A DNA stretch of 15,186 bases from Thermaerobacter marianensis (GTDB taxonomy: Bacteria; Bacillota; Sulfobacillia; DYIH01), in NCBI GenBank assembly GCA_020723785.1, contig DYIH01000019.1, positions 1 to 15,186 of the forward strand, given 5' to 3'. Shown piece after piece: positions 5,741 to 12,902 of this stretch. Position 1 is the stretch's first letter. Each line of letters opens with the position of its first letter. The translations under genes and the position numbers were made by a program. The notes under the pieces were generated by a model that was not told the origin of the DNA, searched no databases, and worked only from the letters and a program-made list of their open reading frames with translations.

Positions 5741-5941
5741 GACAACCCCTGATTGTTCCTTTTGTCCAGGGAGGAAAGCCGAGTGTGCAGACTCACAAGG
5801 ACCCTTTAAATATAAATTATTAGTTATTGATTTTTAATCAATCATATATTAGACAAAATAGCTATCTGTTCCTTAACCTAAAAGTAGCGGGTGATCGATT
5901 CACCGATGCGTCCAAGGGAGCTGTGACGGGGGTGGCCAGCG
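5741..5941 (+). promoter_or_regulatory. AT-rich upstream region of raf1 with a palindrome
   Basis: No gene is seen here. From about 5805 to 5885 the sequence becomes strikingly AT-rich compared with its GC-rich surroundings. It contains the dyad ATTGATT-TTT-AATCAAT (5826-5842), directly followed by TATATT (5845-5850), which could be a -10 element. A convincing -35 at normal spacing is lacking. This is the likely promoter and operator zone for raf1-cbbX-cbbR. Confidence 0.4.
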
Positions 5942-7030
5942 GTGGACCGAAAGTGGGTGGCGTCGATTCTGGCGGGACCGACGTGGCGGGACACCGCTGT
6001 TGCCGTCCGGGAGGCCCTGCGTCAGGGCCAATCCCTTGAGCAGGTTGCGGGACGGGCCGGCATCGCCGTCCGGGTCCTCCATCAATGGCTGGTGGCCTGC
6101 GACGTCTATGACGGTCTCGACACGACGGTCATCGGCGGGGCGCTGCGGCCCCGCCTGGACGAGGACGAGGCCGCCGAGATCCTCTACGCCCTGCGTCAGT
6201 TGCCACGGGACGACCGGTCCGCCGCGGCGCGCTACCTGCTGGAGCGGGGGTTGCCGGCGGCGGCCGCTGAGGGGCTTGTCCAGGCCATCAAGGACTGCCG
6301 CCGCCTTGGCCGCGAGGCGCCGTTCGACGCGTTCACCTGTGAACCGGGAAACGCCCTGGCCTTTCGAAAATGGCGCCGGGCGCGGTTCGCCGGCGACCCC
6401 GGCGAGCGGCGGCGCTGCCTGGAGGAAGGGCTGGCGCTGGCGGAAACGGAAACGGTCCGCGCCCTGTTCCGACAGGCGTTGAATCAGGAGATCCCGATGC
6501 CGGGGCGGCCTCGGCCCGCGCCGCCGCGTCTCCCGGTGCGATCGTCGGGGGCGGACGCCCTGTGGCCCCGGCCCGTCCCCTATTTCGACAATCCGGCCCT
6601 TCTGGGTCGGACATTCCAGATGGCACCGCCGGTTCCGGCGGGGGGGCCGCCGGTTCCGGTTCAATATCTTCCAGCCGGCCGCTACGTCACCCTGCCCCCC
6701 TGGCCTGAGGTGGCTCGCCTGCGGTGGCCGGCGGCCATCTCCTGGGCCGCGCCGGCCCTCCCGTTCCCCCTGGGCCCCGCGGCGGCGTCAGCGGGGGACA
6801 GGACGGTGCTCTTGGTCGTCGAGACCTGGCCCGCCGATCCGGAGCCGGAGCCGGGCGCCGTGATCCTGGTTCGCCAGGACGACGCGGTGCGTGTCGTGGT
6901 GGCCGGATCCGCGACGTCCGCCGACTGCGGGGCCGTCCTGGGCAGGGTGGTCCTGGCGCTGCGCCGGGGGACGGAGATTTCTCCGGACGGCGAAGCCGAT
7001 ACAGACGCAGACCTCGATTTCATGGGTTGA
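5942..7030 (+). CDS. raf1: RuBisCO accumulation factor 1-like protein (Raf1)
   Basis: Raf1 is a dimeric chaperone that binds and stabilises RuBisCO large-subunit dimers during assembly in cyanobacteria and chloroplasts. This 362-residue protein has the expected length and layout. An N-terminal helical, HTH-like part (1-60) includes LEQVAGRAGIAVRVLHQWL and CDVYDGL. A second helical part (72-180) contains ILYALRQLPRDDRSAAARYL and GLPAAAAEGLVQAIKD, resembling the Raf1 alpha domain. A Pro-rich linker (185-245) leads to a beta-type domain (250-341) ending CGAVLGRVVLALR and an acidic tail. GTG 5942 is the first possible start after an in-frame stop at 5924. cbbX starts 18 nt downstream, which ties the function to RuBisCO. 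The assignment rests on motif resemblance, length and context. Part of the gene is duplicated after cbbS. Confidence 0.8.
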   Translation: MDRKWVASILAGPTWRDTAVAVREALRQGQSLEQVAGRAGIAVRVLHQWLVACDVYDGLDTTVIGGALRPRLDEDEAAEILYALRQLPRDDRSAAARYLLERGLPAAAAEGLVQAIKDCRRLGREAPFDAFTCEPGNALAFRKWRRARFAGDPGERRRCLEEGLALAETETVRALFRQALNQEIPMPGRPRPAPPRLPVRSSGADALWPRPVPYFDNPALLGRTFQMAPPVPAGGPPVPVQYLPAGRYVTLPPWPEVARLRWPAAISWAAPALPFPLGPAAASAGDRTVLLVVETWPADPEPEPGAVILVRQDDAVRVVVAGSATSADCGAVLGRVVLALRRGTEISPDGEADTDADLDFMG

Positions 7031-7048
7031 ACCTGGGAGGGACGAACG

Positions 7049-7960
7049 ATGACGGCAATGACCGAAGGACAGGGGCGCGGGATGCCGAGCGGGGATGCCG
7101 ACGAGCCCGTCGACCTGCGGCAGGCCTTTGACGACTCGCACGTCCTGGACGTGCTGGAGGAACTGGACCGGGAATTGATCGGCCTGGCCTCGGTCAAGGG
7201 CCGGATCCGGGAGATCGCCGCCTACCTGCTGGTGGACCGCCTGCGGCAGGACGCCGGGTTGAGGGCGGAGCGGCCGGTCCTGCACATGTGCTTCACCGGC
7301 CGGCCGGGCACCGGGAAGACGACGGTGGCCATGAAGATGGCCCGGCTCCTGCACAACCTGGGCTACATCCGGCGGGACCACCTGGTGGTCGTCACCCGGG
7401 ACGACCTGGTCGGACAGTACGTTGGCCACACGGCGCCCAAGACGAAGGAGGTCTTGAAGAGGGCCATGGGCGGCGTGCTCTTCATCGACGAGGCCTACTA
7501 CCTCTACCGCAAGGAAAACGAGCGGGACTACGGCCAGGAGACCATCGAGATCCTGCTGCAGGTGATGGAGAACCAGCGGGACGACCTGGTGGTGATCCTG
7601 GCCGGGTACAAGGACCGGATGGACGAGTTCTTCCGGTGCAACCCGGGGATGCGGTCGCGGATCGCCCACCACATCGATTTCCCGGACTATACCCTGGATG
7701 AGCTGATGCGGATCGCCGACCTGATGCTCGCCCAGCAGATGTACTCCCTGGAGGAGGAGGCGCGGCAGGCCTTCCGGGCCTGGCTGGAGCAGGCCATGGG
7801 CCAGCCCCACTTCGCCAACGCCCGCACCGTCCGGAACATGATCGACCTGATGAAGCTGCGGCACGCCAACCGCCTGTTCAGCACCCGCGACGCCATTGTC
7901 AAGAGGGATCTGGCCCGCATCGGCGCCGGCGACGTGCCCCAGGGGGACGTCGTGGCCTAG
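7049..7960 (+). CDS. cbbX: CbbX, AAA+ RuBisCO activase
   Basis: AAA+ ATPase that releases inhibitory sugar phosphates from RuBisCO; the Rhodobacter enzyme works as a hexamer that pulls on the C-terminal tail of the red-type large subunit. This 303-residue protein has Walker A GRPGTGKT (84-91), the pore-loop segment VGQYVGHTAPKT (121-132), Walker B VLFIDEA (143-149) followed by YYLYR, and an arginine-finger region NPGMRSRIAHHIDFP (198-212), all typical of CbbX. Compared with many CbbX proteins, it has about 25 extra polar residues at the N-terminus. ATG 7049 follows GGGAGG by 8 nt. It lies between raf1 and cbbR in a tight operon (gaps 18 and 29 nt). The red-type-like tail of the CbbL encoded here fits a CbbX substrate. 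Confidence 0.95.
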   Translation: MTAMTEGQGRGMPSGDADEPVDLRQAFDDSHVLDVLEELDRELIGLASVKGRIREIAAYLLVDRLRQDAGLRAERPVLHMCFTGRPGTGKTTVAMKMARLLHNLGYIRRDHLVVVTRDDLVGQYVGHTAPKTKEVLKRAMGGVLFIDEAYYLYRKENERDYGQETIEILLQVMENQRDDLVVILAGYKDRMDEFFRCNPGMRSRIAHHIDFPDYTLDELMRIADLMLAQQMYSLEEEARQAFRAWLEQAMGQPHFANARTVRNMIDLMKLRHANRLFSTRDAIVKRDLARIGAGDVPQGDVVA

Positions 7961-7989
7961 CGCGCCGGCGGGCTCAGGGGGGACCGGCC

Positions 7990-8967
7990 GTGAGCATTCC
8001 GGAGAACTCGCTGAACCTGCACCACCTGCGGGTTTTTCAAACGGTTGCCCGACACCTGAACTTCTCCCGTGCCGCCGAGGAGATGATCCTCAGCCAACCG
8101 GCCGTGTCGATGCACGTCAAGAGCCTGGAGGAGGTCATCGGGCTTCCCCTGTTCGAGAAGACCGGCCGGCGGATCTTTCTCACCGACGCCGGGCGGCATC
8201 TCTACGAATACAGCCAACGGATCTTCGCCCTGTTGCGGGAGACCGCCCAGGTCATGGAGGCCCTGCGCGGCGGGGAGCGCGGCAGCCTGCGGGTTGCCGC
8301 CGACACCACGGCCGGCGTGTACGTGGTGCCCGGCTACCTGGGCGCTTTCCGGCGGTCCCATCCAGAGGTGGCGATTTCCCTCGAGGTCACCAACCGCTCG
8401 GCGGCCGTCGAGCGGCTCCTGCTCCGGGAGGTGGACCTGGCCGTCGTCGGACAGGTACCCGAGGACGCGGAGGAATTGTCCGCCACGCCCTTCCTCGCCA
8501 ACGAACTGGTCGTCATCGCCTGGCCGGGACACCGGCTGGCCGGGGAGCGGTCGGTGCCGGTCGCGGCCCTGGGAGAGGAGGCCTTCCTCATGCGCGAGCC
8601 GGGTTCGGGGACGCGGGCCACGGCGGAGCGGTTCTTCGCCGAGGCCGGCGTCGCCATCCGCGTGGGGATGGAACTGGGGAGCAACAGCGCCATCAAGCAG
8701 GCGGTGGCCAACGGCCTGGGGATCGCCGTCATCCCGCGGCGGGCCATCGACCTGGAACTCCAGGCCGGCCGCCTGGTCATTCTCGACGTCCAGGGGTTTC
8801 CACGGCTCCGGCACTGGCACGTGGTCCACGGGCGCGGGCGCTTCCTCCCGCCGCCGGCCGCCGCCTTCAGGGCGTTCCTGCTGGGCGCTCCCCAGGCGCC
8901 GTCCAGGCCGCCGGACCCGGACGCGAGTTCTTCACCTGACCGGTGCCGCGGTGGGGCGCATCAATGA
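7990..8967 (+). CDS. cbbR: LysR-type transcriptional regulator, probable CbbR
   Basis: A 325-residue LysR-family regulator. The N-terminal winged HTH is clear: LHHLRVFQTVARHLNFSRAA (10-29), SQPAVSMHVKSLEE (35-48), then LPLFEKTGRRIFLTDAGR. The effector-binding domain (about 93-300) includes GSLRVAADTTAGVYVVPGYL. CbbR proteins activate cbb operons in response to metabolites such as NADPH or RuBP; here the identity rests on position right after cbbX. GTG 7990 is preceded by AGGGGGG. Unlike the usual divergent arrangement next to cbbL, it is the last gene of the raf1-cbbX unit and lies over 5 kb from cbbL. The last 30 residues are a low-complexity Pro/Arg/Ser tail. Possible targets are the two 24-bp motifs. 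Confidence 0.85.
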   Translation: MSIPENSLNLHHLRVFQTVARHLNFSRAAEEMILSQPAVSMHVKSLEEVIGLPLFEKTGRRIFLTDAGRHLYEYSQRIFALLRETAQVMEALRGGERGSLRVAADTTAGVYVVPGYLGAFRRSHPEVAISLEVTNRSAAVERLLLREVDLAVVGQVPEDAEELSATPFLANELVVIAWPGHRLAGERSVPVAALGEEAFLMREPGSGTRATAERFFAEAGVAIRVGMELGSNSAIKQAVANGLGIAVIPRRAIDLELQAGRLVILDVQGFPRLRHWHVVHGRGRFLPPPAAAFRAFLLGAPQAPSRPPDPDASSSPDRCRGGAHQ

Positions 8968-9020
8968 GCGGGCCTTATCCGGCCGTCGGCCTCGCAGGTT
9001 TCCCCGCAAGGGGCGGGTTG

Positions 9021-9042
9021 CGCGTTGAAGACGCGTTGAAGA
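9021..9042 (+). repeat. Tandem 11-bp repeat in the purE leader
   Basis: Two perfect consecutive copies of CGCGTTGAAGA. The arrangement also allows a small hairpin (CGCGT 9021-9025 with ACGCG 9031-9035). It lies just before AAAGGAGAG, the purE ribosome binding site. Function unknown; no purine riboswitch signature is seen in the 89-bp gap. Confidence 0.6.
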
Positions 9043-9056
9043 AAGGAGAGAGCGAT

Positions 9057-9536
9057 ATGGATCACCCGTTGGTGGCGGTCATCATGGGGAGCCGGTCGGA
9101 CATGGAAACCATGGGCCACGCCGTGGAGTTGCTGAAGGATCTGGAGATCCCCCACGAGGTGGCCGTCGTTTCCGCTCACCGGACCCCGGACCGCATGTTC
9201 GAGTACGCTGCCTCGGCGCGGGAGCGGGGCATCGAGGTGATCATCGCCGGCGCCGGGGGCGCCGCCCACCTGCCGGGCATGACGGCCGCCAAGACGACCC
9301 TGCCGGTCATCGGCGTGCCGGTTCCCGCTTCGCACCTCAACGGTCTGGACTCCCTGCTGTCGATCGTTCAGATGCCCAAGGGGATCCCGGTGGCCACGGT
9401 GGCCATCGGCAAGGCGGGGGCCGCCAACGCCGCCCTGCTGGCGGCCCAGATCCTGTCCCTCAAGTACCCGGGGGTTCGGGAACGGATCGAACGGCACCGT
9501 CACGAGCTGGCCGAGGCGGTGACATCCCAGGGATGA
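9057..9536 (+). CDS. purE: N5-carboxyaminoimidazole ribonucleotide mutase
   Basis: Converts N5-CAIR to CAIR in de novo purine synthesis. At 159 residues it has class I PurE length. Family blocks: IMGSRSDMETM (9-19), VVSAHRTPDRM (37-47), IAGAGGAAHLPGM (63-75), PVPASHLNGLDSLLSIVQMP (88-107) and TVAIGKAGAANAALLA (114-129). ATG 9057 follows AAAGGAGAG by about 7 nt. The frame is open further upstream, but that extension overlaps the cbbR end and has no family similarity. It is translationally coupled to purK through an ATGA overlap. The pair follows cbbR on the same strand after 89 bp with no clear terminator, so read-through from the raf1-cbbX-cbbR unit is possible. Confidence 0.97.
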   Translation: MDHPLVAVIMGSRSDMETMGHAVELLKDLEIPHEVAVVSAHRTPDRMFEYAASARERGIEVIIAGAGGAAHLPGMTAAKTTLPVIGVPVPASHLNGLDSLLSIVQMPKGIPVATVAIGKAGAANAALLAAQILSLKYPGVRERIERHRHELAEAVTSQG

Positions 9537-10768
9537 CGGGCGCTCTCGACACCCCTCTGGCGCCGGGCGCCTGGATCGGCATCCTCGGGGGCGGGCAACT
9601 GGGGCGGATGCTGGCCCTGGAGGCCCGGCGGATGGGGTACCGCACCCGCGTACTGGACCCCGATCCCCGTTGTCCGGCGGCCCGGGCGGCCGACGAGGTG
9701 ATCACCGGAACCCTGGACGACCCGGACGCCGCGGAGCGGCTGGCCCGCCGCGTGGATGTGATCGTCTGCGAGTTCGAGAACATCCGCGTCGATGCGGCCG
9801 TCGCGGCTCTCCGCATCCGCCCTGTCTATCCCCATCCGAGCATCCTGGGTATAGCCCAGCACCGGATACGGGAGAAGGAGACCCTGGCCCGCCTGGGCTT
9901 TCCCGTGCCGGCCTTCGCCGCCGTGGACACGCCGGACGACCTGGCGACCGGCCTGGCGGTCACCGGGCTCCCGGCCGTGCTCAAGACGGCGACGGGGGGA
10001 TACGACGGCCAGGGCCAACGCGTCCTCCGCGACCCGGAGGAGGCGCACGCCGCCTTCGCCGCCCTGCGGCCCCAGTCAGAGAGGCTCATCCTGGAGCGGT
10101 TCATCCCTTTCGAGAAGGAGGTGTCGGTGATCTGCGCCCGGGACGGCCGGGGCCGGACGGCCTGCTATCCTGTGGCGGAGAACGTCCATCGCGAGGGGAT
10201 CCTCGATGTCACCGTCGTGCCCGCCCGGATCCCCGAGCCGGTGGCCGCGGCGGCCCGGGAGCTGGCCGAAGCGGTGGCCGCGGGGTTGGATCTCGTCGGG
10301 CTGCTGGCCGTGGAGATGTTCCTCACCGCCGAGGGCACCCTGTTGATCAACGAGCTGGCGCCCCGCCCCCACAACTCCGGCCACTACACCCTGGACGCCT
10401 GCACCTGCTCCCAGTTCGAGCAACTCCTGCGGGTCGCCTGCCGCCTGCCCGTGGGCAGCACCGACCTGCTGGCTCCCGCCGCCATGGTGAACCTGCTGGG
10501 CGATGTCTGGATCCGGTCCGGCGGCCGGCCGGATTTCGCCGCCGCCCTGGCGGTGCCCGGCGTCCGGCTGCACCTCTACGACAAGGAGGAGGCGCGGCCC
10601 CGGCGGAAGATGGGCCACCTCTGCGCCACGGCGGGGGACGCCTGGGAGGCACTGGCCCGGGCCCAGGCGTCGCGGGACAGGGTGTTGGCCGGCGCCGCGC
10701 GACCGTTCCCGGAAGACGCGCCGGCACAGGGGGACCCGGCCTGTCCAGACGGCGCGCCGGTGCGTTGA
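9533..10768 (+). CDS. purK: 5-(carboxyamino)imidazole ribonucleotide synthase
   Basis: ATP-grasp enzyme that uses ATP and bicarbonate to carboxylate AIR to N5-CAIR, the substrate of PurE. Of its 411 residues, the N-terminal pre-ATP-grasp part shows IGILGGGQLGRML (15-27) and VIVCEFENI (77-85); the ATP-grasp domain has KTATGGYDGQGQ (151-162) and the active-site strand LLINELAPRPHNSGHYT; the C-terminal domain follows. The extreme C-terminus (about 20 residues, Pro/Asp-rich) extends beyond the usual family end. The start ATG overlaps the purE stop (ATGA). The gene runs convergently into the HAD-BioD fusion with only 12 bp between stops. No other purine gene is in the window. Confidence 0.97.
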   Translation: MTGALDTPLAPGAWIGILGGGQLGRMLALEARRMGYRTRVLDPDPRCPAARAADEVITGTLDDPDAAERLARRVDVIVCEFENIRVDAAVAALRIRPVYPHPSILGIAQHRIREKETLARLGFPVPAFAAVDTPDDLATGLAVTGLPAVLKTATGGYDGQGQRVLRDPEEAHAAFAALRPQSERLILERFIPFEKEVSVICARDGRGRTACYPVAENVHREGILDVTVVPARIPEPVAAAARELAEAVAAGLDLVGLLAVEMFLTAEGTLLINELAPRPHNSGHYTLDACTCSQFEQLLRVACRLPVGSTDLLAPAAMVNLLGDVWIRSGGRPDFAAALAVPGVRLHLYDKEEARPRRKMGHLCATAGDAWEALARAQASRDRVLAGAARPFPEDAPAQGDPACPDGAPVR

Positions 10769-10780
10769 GCGCAGCCCGCT

Positions 10781-12373
10781 TTACCACCCCAGCCGCTCCC
10801 AGGGCAGGCGCTCCGCCAAACGATCCGCCAGGCGTCCGACCGTCCCGCCCTCCACGTCCACGGTGGCGTCGTGGGGCAGCAGGGCCAACACCGGCACCCC
10901 GGTCAGCACTTCTATGGCGGACGGGTTTGTCCTTTCCGCCGGATCATCGTCGCCACGCCCCCCGTTGAGGATGATTCCAGCCACGTCCAGCCCCTTCCGC
11001 CGGGCGTAGGCGACGGTGAGGACGGTGTGGTTGATCGTCCCGAGGCCGGCCCGGGCGACCACCAGGAGGGGCAGGCCGAGGCGCGCCGCCAGGTCGGCCA
11101 TCGTCAGTTCCCGAGTTATCGGCACCGCCAGGCCGCCGGCGCCCTCGACGATCAGCGCCTCATGGCGGGCGGCCAGCTGCCGGAAGGCTCGGTCGACGGC
11201 ATCCAGGTCGACCTCCATCCCTTCCATTCCGGCGGCGACCCACGGGGCCAGGGGAGCGGCCAGGCAGACGGGCGAGATCAGGGCGGGCGGGTCGGCGACG
11301 CCGGCCGCCCGAGCGAGACACGCCCCATCCCCTTGCCCGCCGTCGCGTTCGGCCGGGGTGAAGCCCGTCTGGATCGGCTTCATCACGCCCACGTCGAGGC
11401 CGCGCCGGCGCAGGGCGGCGGCCAGGGACGCCGCCACCGCCGTCTTGCCCACGCCGGTATCGGTGCCCGTGACGAACCAGCCGCGAACCGTCCCGCCAGG
11501 CACCGCGCCGGATGCCGCCCCGTGAGACGCCTCGTGCGGCGCCCGGCTTGCTTCGGGCGCCGGGCGAGCCTGCAGGTATCGTTCCAGGGCCTGCGCCACG
11601 CCCTCCTCGTTGTTGGAGGCCGTGACCCGGTCGGCGCCGGCCAGGAGTTCCGCGGGGGAGTTGGCCACGGCGATGCCCAGGCCGGCCCACAGGATCACGT
11701 CCAGGTCGTTGCCGCCGTTGCCGATGGCCAGCGTTTCCTCCGGGGCGATGCCCCATTCCGCCGCCAGCGCCTGGACGGCCGCCAGCTTGGAGGCGCGGGT
11801 GTCGGTGAAGTGGACGGCGTGCTCGTTGGGGCAGTCGCCGGTGATCCGTCCGGACCAGCGGGCCTCCATCTCCGCCTTGAGGGCCGCGAGTTCCTCCGGG
11901 CGGGTGTGGACGACGAAGGAATAGGGCGCCAACCGCCGACGGGCGATGAAGCCGGACACGTCCCCCACCGCCTCGAAAGGAACGTGGTAGCGGGGGGAAT
12001 AGCGCCGGGTTTCCTCCGTCGGTTCCTGGACGTAGAAGACGTCGTCGCCGTAGACCTTCATGTACAGGCCGCGTTCCCGGCAGAAGGCGGCCATCTCGGC
12101 GGCCGTCTCCGGCGGGATGGGCCGGGACGACAACGTTTCACCGCCGGCGACGTTCCTGACCAACGCCCCGTTGTAGCAGACGAGAGGCGTTCGCAATCCC
12201 AGGGACACGGCGAAGGGTCGGGCCGAACAGAAAGGGCGGGCCGTGGCCAGCACGAAGCGGACGCCACGGTCCATCCCGTCCCGGATGGCCGCCGCCGTGC
12301 GCGGGGTGATCTCCTTTCGATCGGTGAGCAGGGTGCCGTCCACGTCCAGGACGACCAGGCGGTAGCGCGCCAA
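10781..12373 (-). CDS. Cof-type HAD phosphatase fused to dethiobiotin synthetase
   Basis: One uninterrupted 530-codon frame encodes two enzymes. Residues 1-270 are a HAD-superfamily (Cof/IIB type) hydrolase: motif I LDVDGT (D10, D12), motif II region FVLATARP, motif III K196 (SKLAAVQALA), motif IV IGNGGNDLDVI (217-227). A Pro/Ala-rich linker (270-297) leads to residues 298-530, dethiobiotin synthetase BioD: P-loop GTDTGVGKT (303-311), KPIQTG (332-337), VEGAGGLAVPI (409-419). BioD closes the ureido ring of dethiobiotin from DAPA, ATP and CO2. TTG 12373 is chosen because GGAGG precedes it by 7 nt and the HAD domain starts at once; the frame stays open to 12622 without similarity. It is last of four minus-strand genes. 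The HAD substrate is unknown; no other biotin gene is visible. Confidence 0.9.
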   Translation of the reverse strand: MARYRLVVLDVDGTLLTDRKEITPRTAAAIRDGMDRGVRFVLATARPFCSARPFAVSLGLRTPLVCYNGALVRNVAGGETLSSRPIPPETAAEMAAFCRERGLYMKVYGDDVFYVQEPTEETRRYSPRYHVPFEAVGDVSGFIARRRLAPYSFVVHTRPEELAALKAEMEARWSGRITGDCPNEHAVHFTDTRASKLAAVQALAAEWGIAPEETLAIGNGGNDLDVILWAGLGIAVANSPAELLAGADRVTASNNEEGVAQALERYLQARPAPEASRAPHEASHGAASGAVPGGTVRGWFVTGTDTGVGKTAVAASLAAALRRRGLDVGVMKPIQTGFTPAERDGGQGDGACLARAAGVADPPALISPVCLAAPLAPWVAAGMEGMEVDLDAVDRAFRQLAARHEALIVEGAGGLAVPITRELTMADLAARLGLPLLVVARAGLGTINHTVLTVAYARRKGLDVAGIILNGGRGDDDPAERTNPSAIEVLTGVPVLALLPHDATVDVEGGTVGRLADRLAERLPWERLGW

Positions 12374-12450
12374 CGTTTCCCCTCCAGGTTCACATGACTT
12401 GTAGTCGCGCAACGTCCAAGTCCTCACGGGCCGTCGCCGCGTGTCACGGT

Positions 12451-12858
12451 CTAACCACGGCTGATCCCGATCCAGACCTGGCGCCGGCGCGGCCCGTCCA
12501 GTTCGCAGAGGAAGATCCGCGGATACGTCCCGAGCCAAAGCCGCCCGTTCCGTATGAAGAAGGTCCGCTGGTTCCCCAGGAGAGCCGCCTGGACGTGGGC
12601 GTCGGCGTTGTCGTCCTGGCACCGGTGACGGTACTCGCCGTCGGCCGGGACGAGCCGGGCCAGGTGATCCAGGACGTCGATCATCACCAACGGGTCCTTC
12701 GCTTCATTGACGGCCAGGGCGGCGGTGACATGGGGGACATAGATGTGGCACAGCCCTTCGGCGGTTCCCGAGTCCGCCACCACGGCGTCGATCCGGTCCG
12801 TCACGTCGATGGCCTGGCGCCGCTCCGAAGTCGGGATGGTCAACTCGTGGAACTGCAC
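12451..12858 (-). CDS. YjbQ family (UPF0047) protein
   Basis: A 135-residue protein of the YjbQ/UPF0047 family, small trimeric proteins annotated as secondary thiamine-phosphate synthase enzymes from complementation work; the physiological role is unsettled. Visible family features: IYVPHVTAALAVNEAKDPLV (about 39-58, with the conserved His and the TAAL/NE pattern), YRH followed by DDNADAHVQAALLG (about 82-95), and the C-terminal NGRLWLGTYPRIFLCELDGP (104-123). GTG 12858 is the start, with AGGAGG about 13 nt upstream; the longer upstream frame shadows the aldolase gene. The family's usual acidic/Asn residues before NADAH are kept in altered form (QDDNADAH). The gaps are 44 nt to the aldolase and 77 nt to HAD-BioD. 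Confidence 0.88.
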   Translation of the reverse strand: MQFHELTIPTSERRQAIDVTDRIDAVVADSGTAEGLCHIYVPHVTAALAVNEAKDPLVMIDVLDHLARLVPADGEYRHRCQDDNADAHVQAALLGNQRTFFIRNGRLWLGTYPRIFLCELDGPRRRQVWIGISRG

Positions 12859-12902
12859 CCGATCCTCTCCTCCTGACAACCTTGTTAGTCCGGCCCGGCG
12901 CT

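Noticed and set aside
6788..7864. Minus-strand open frame opposite cbbX
   Set aside because: Shadow frame rich in His/Gln/Val/Pro; cbbX on the plus strand has all AAA+ motifs.
8968..9056. Possible purine riboswitch upstream of purE
   Set aside because: The gap is short and shows only a tandem 11-bp repeat and small hairpins, not the purine aptamer core.
10871..12397. Long plus-strand open frame opposite the HAD-BioD gene
   Set aside because: Product is low-complexity Gly/Arg/Asp sequence without motifs; the opposite strand encodes clear HAD and BioD motifs.
12374..12622. N-terminal extension of the HAD-BioD protein
   Set aside because: The frame is open but Arg/Pro-rich, overlaps the YjbQ gene, and a TTG start with GGAGG lies exactly before the HAD domain.
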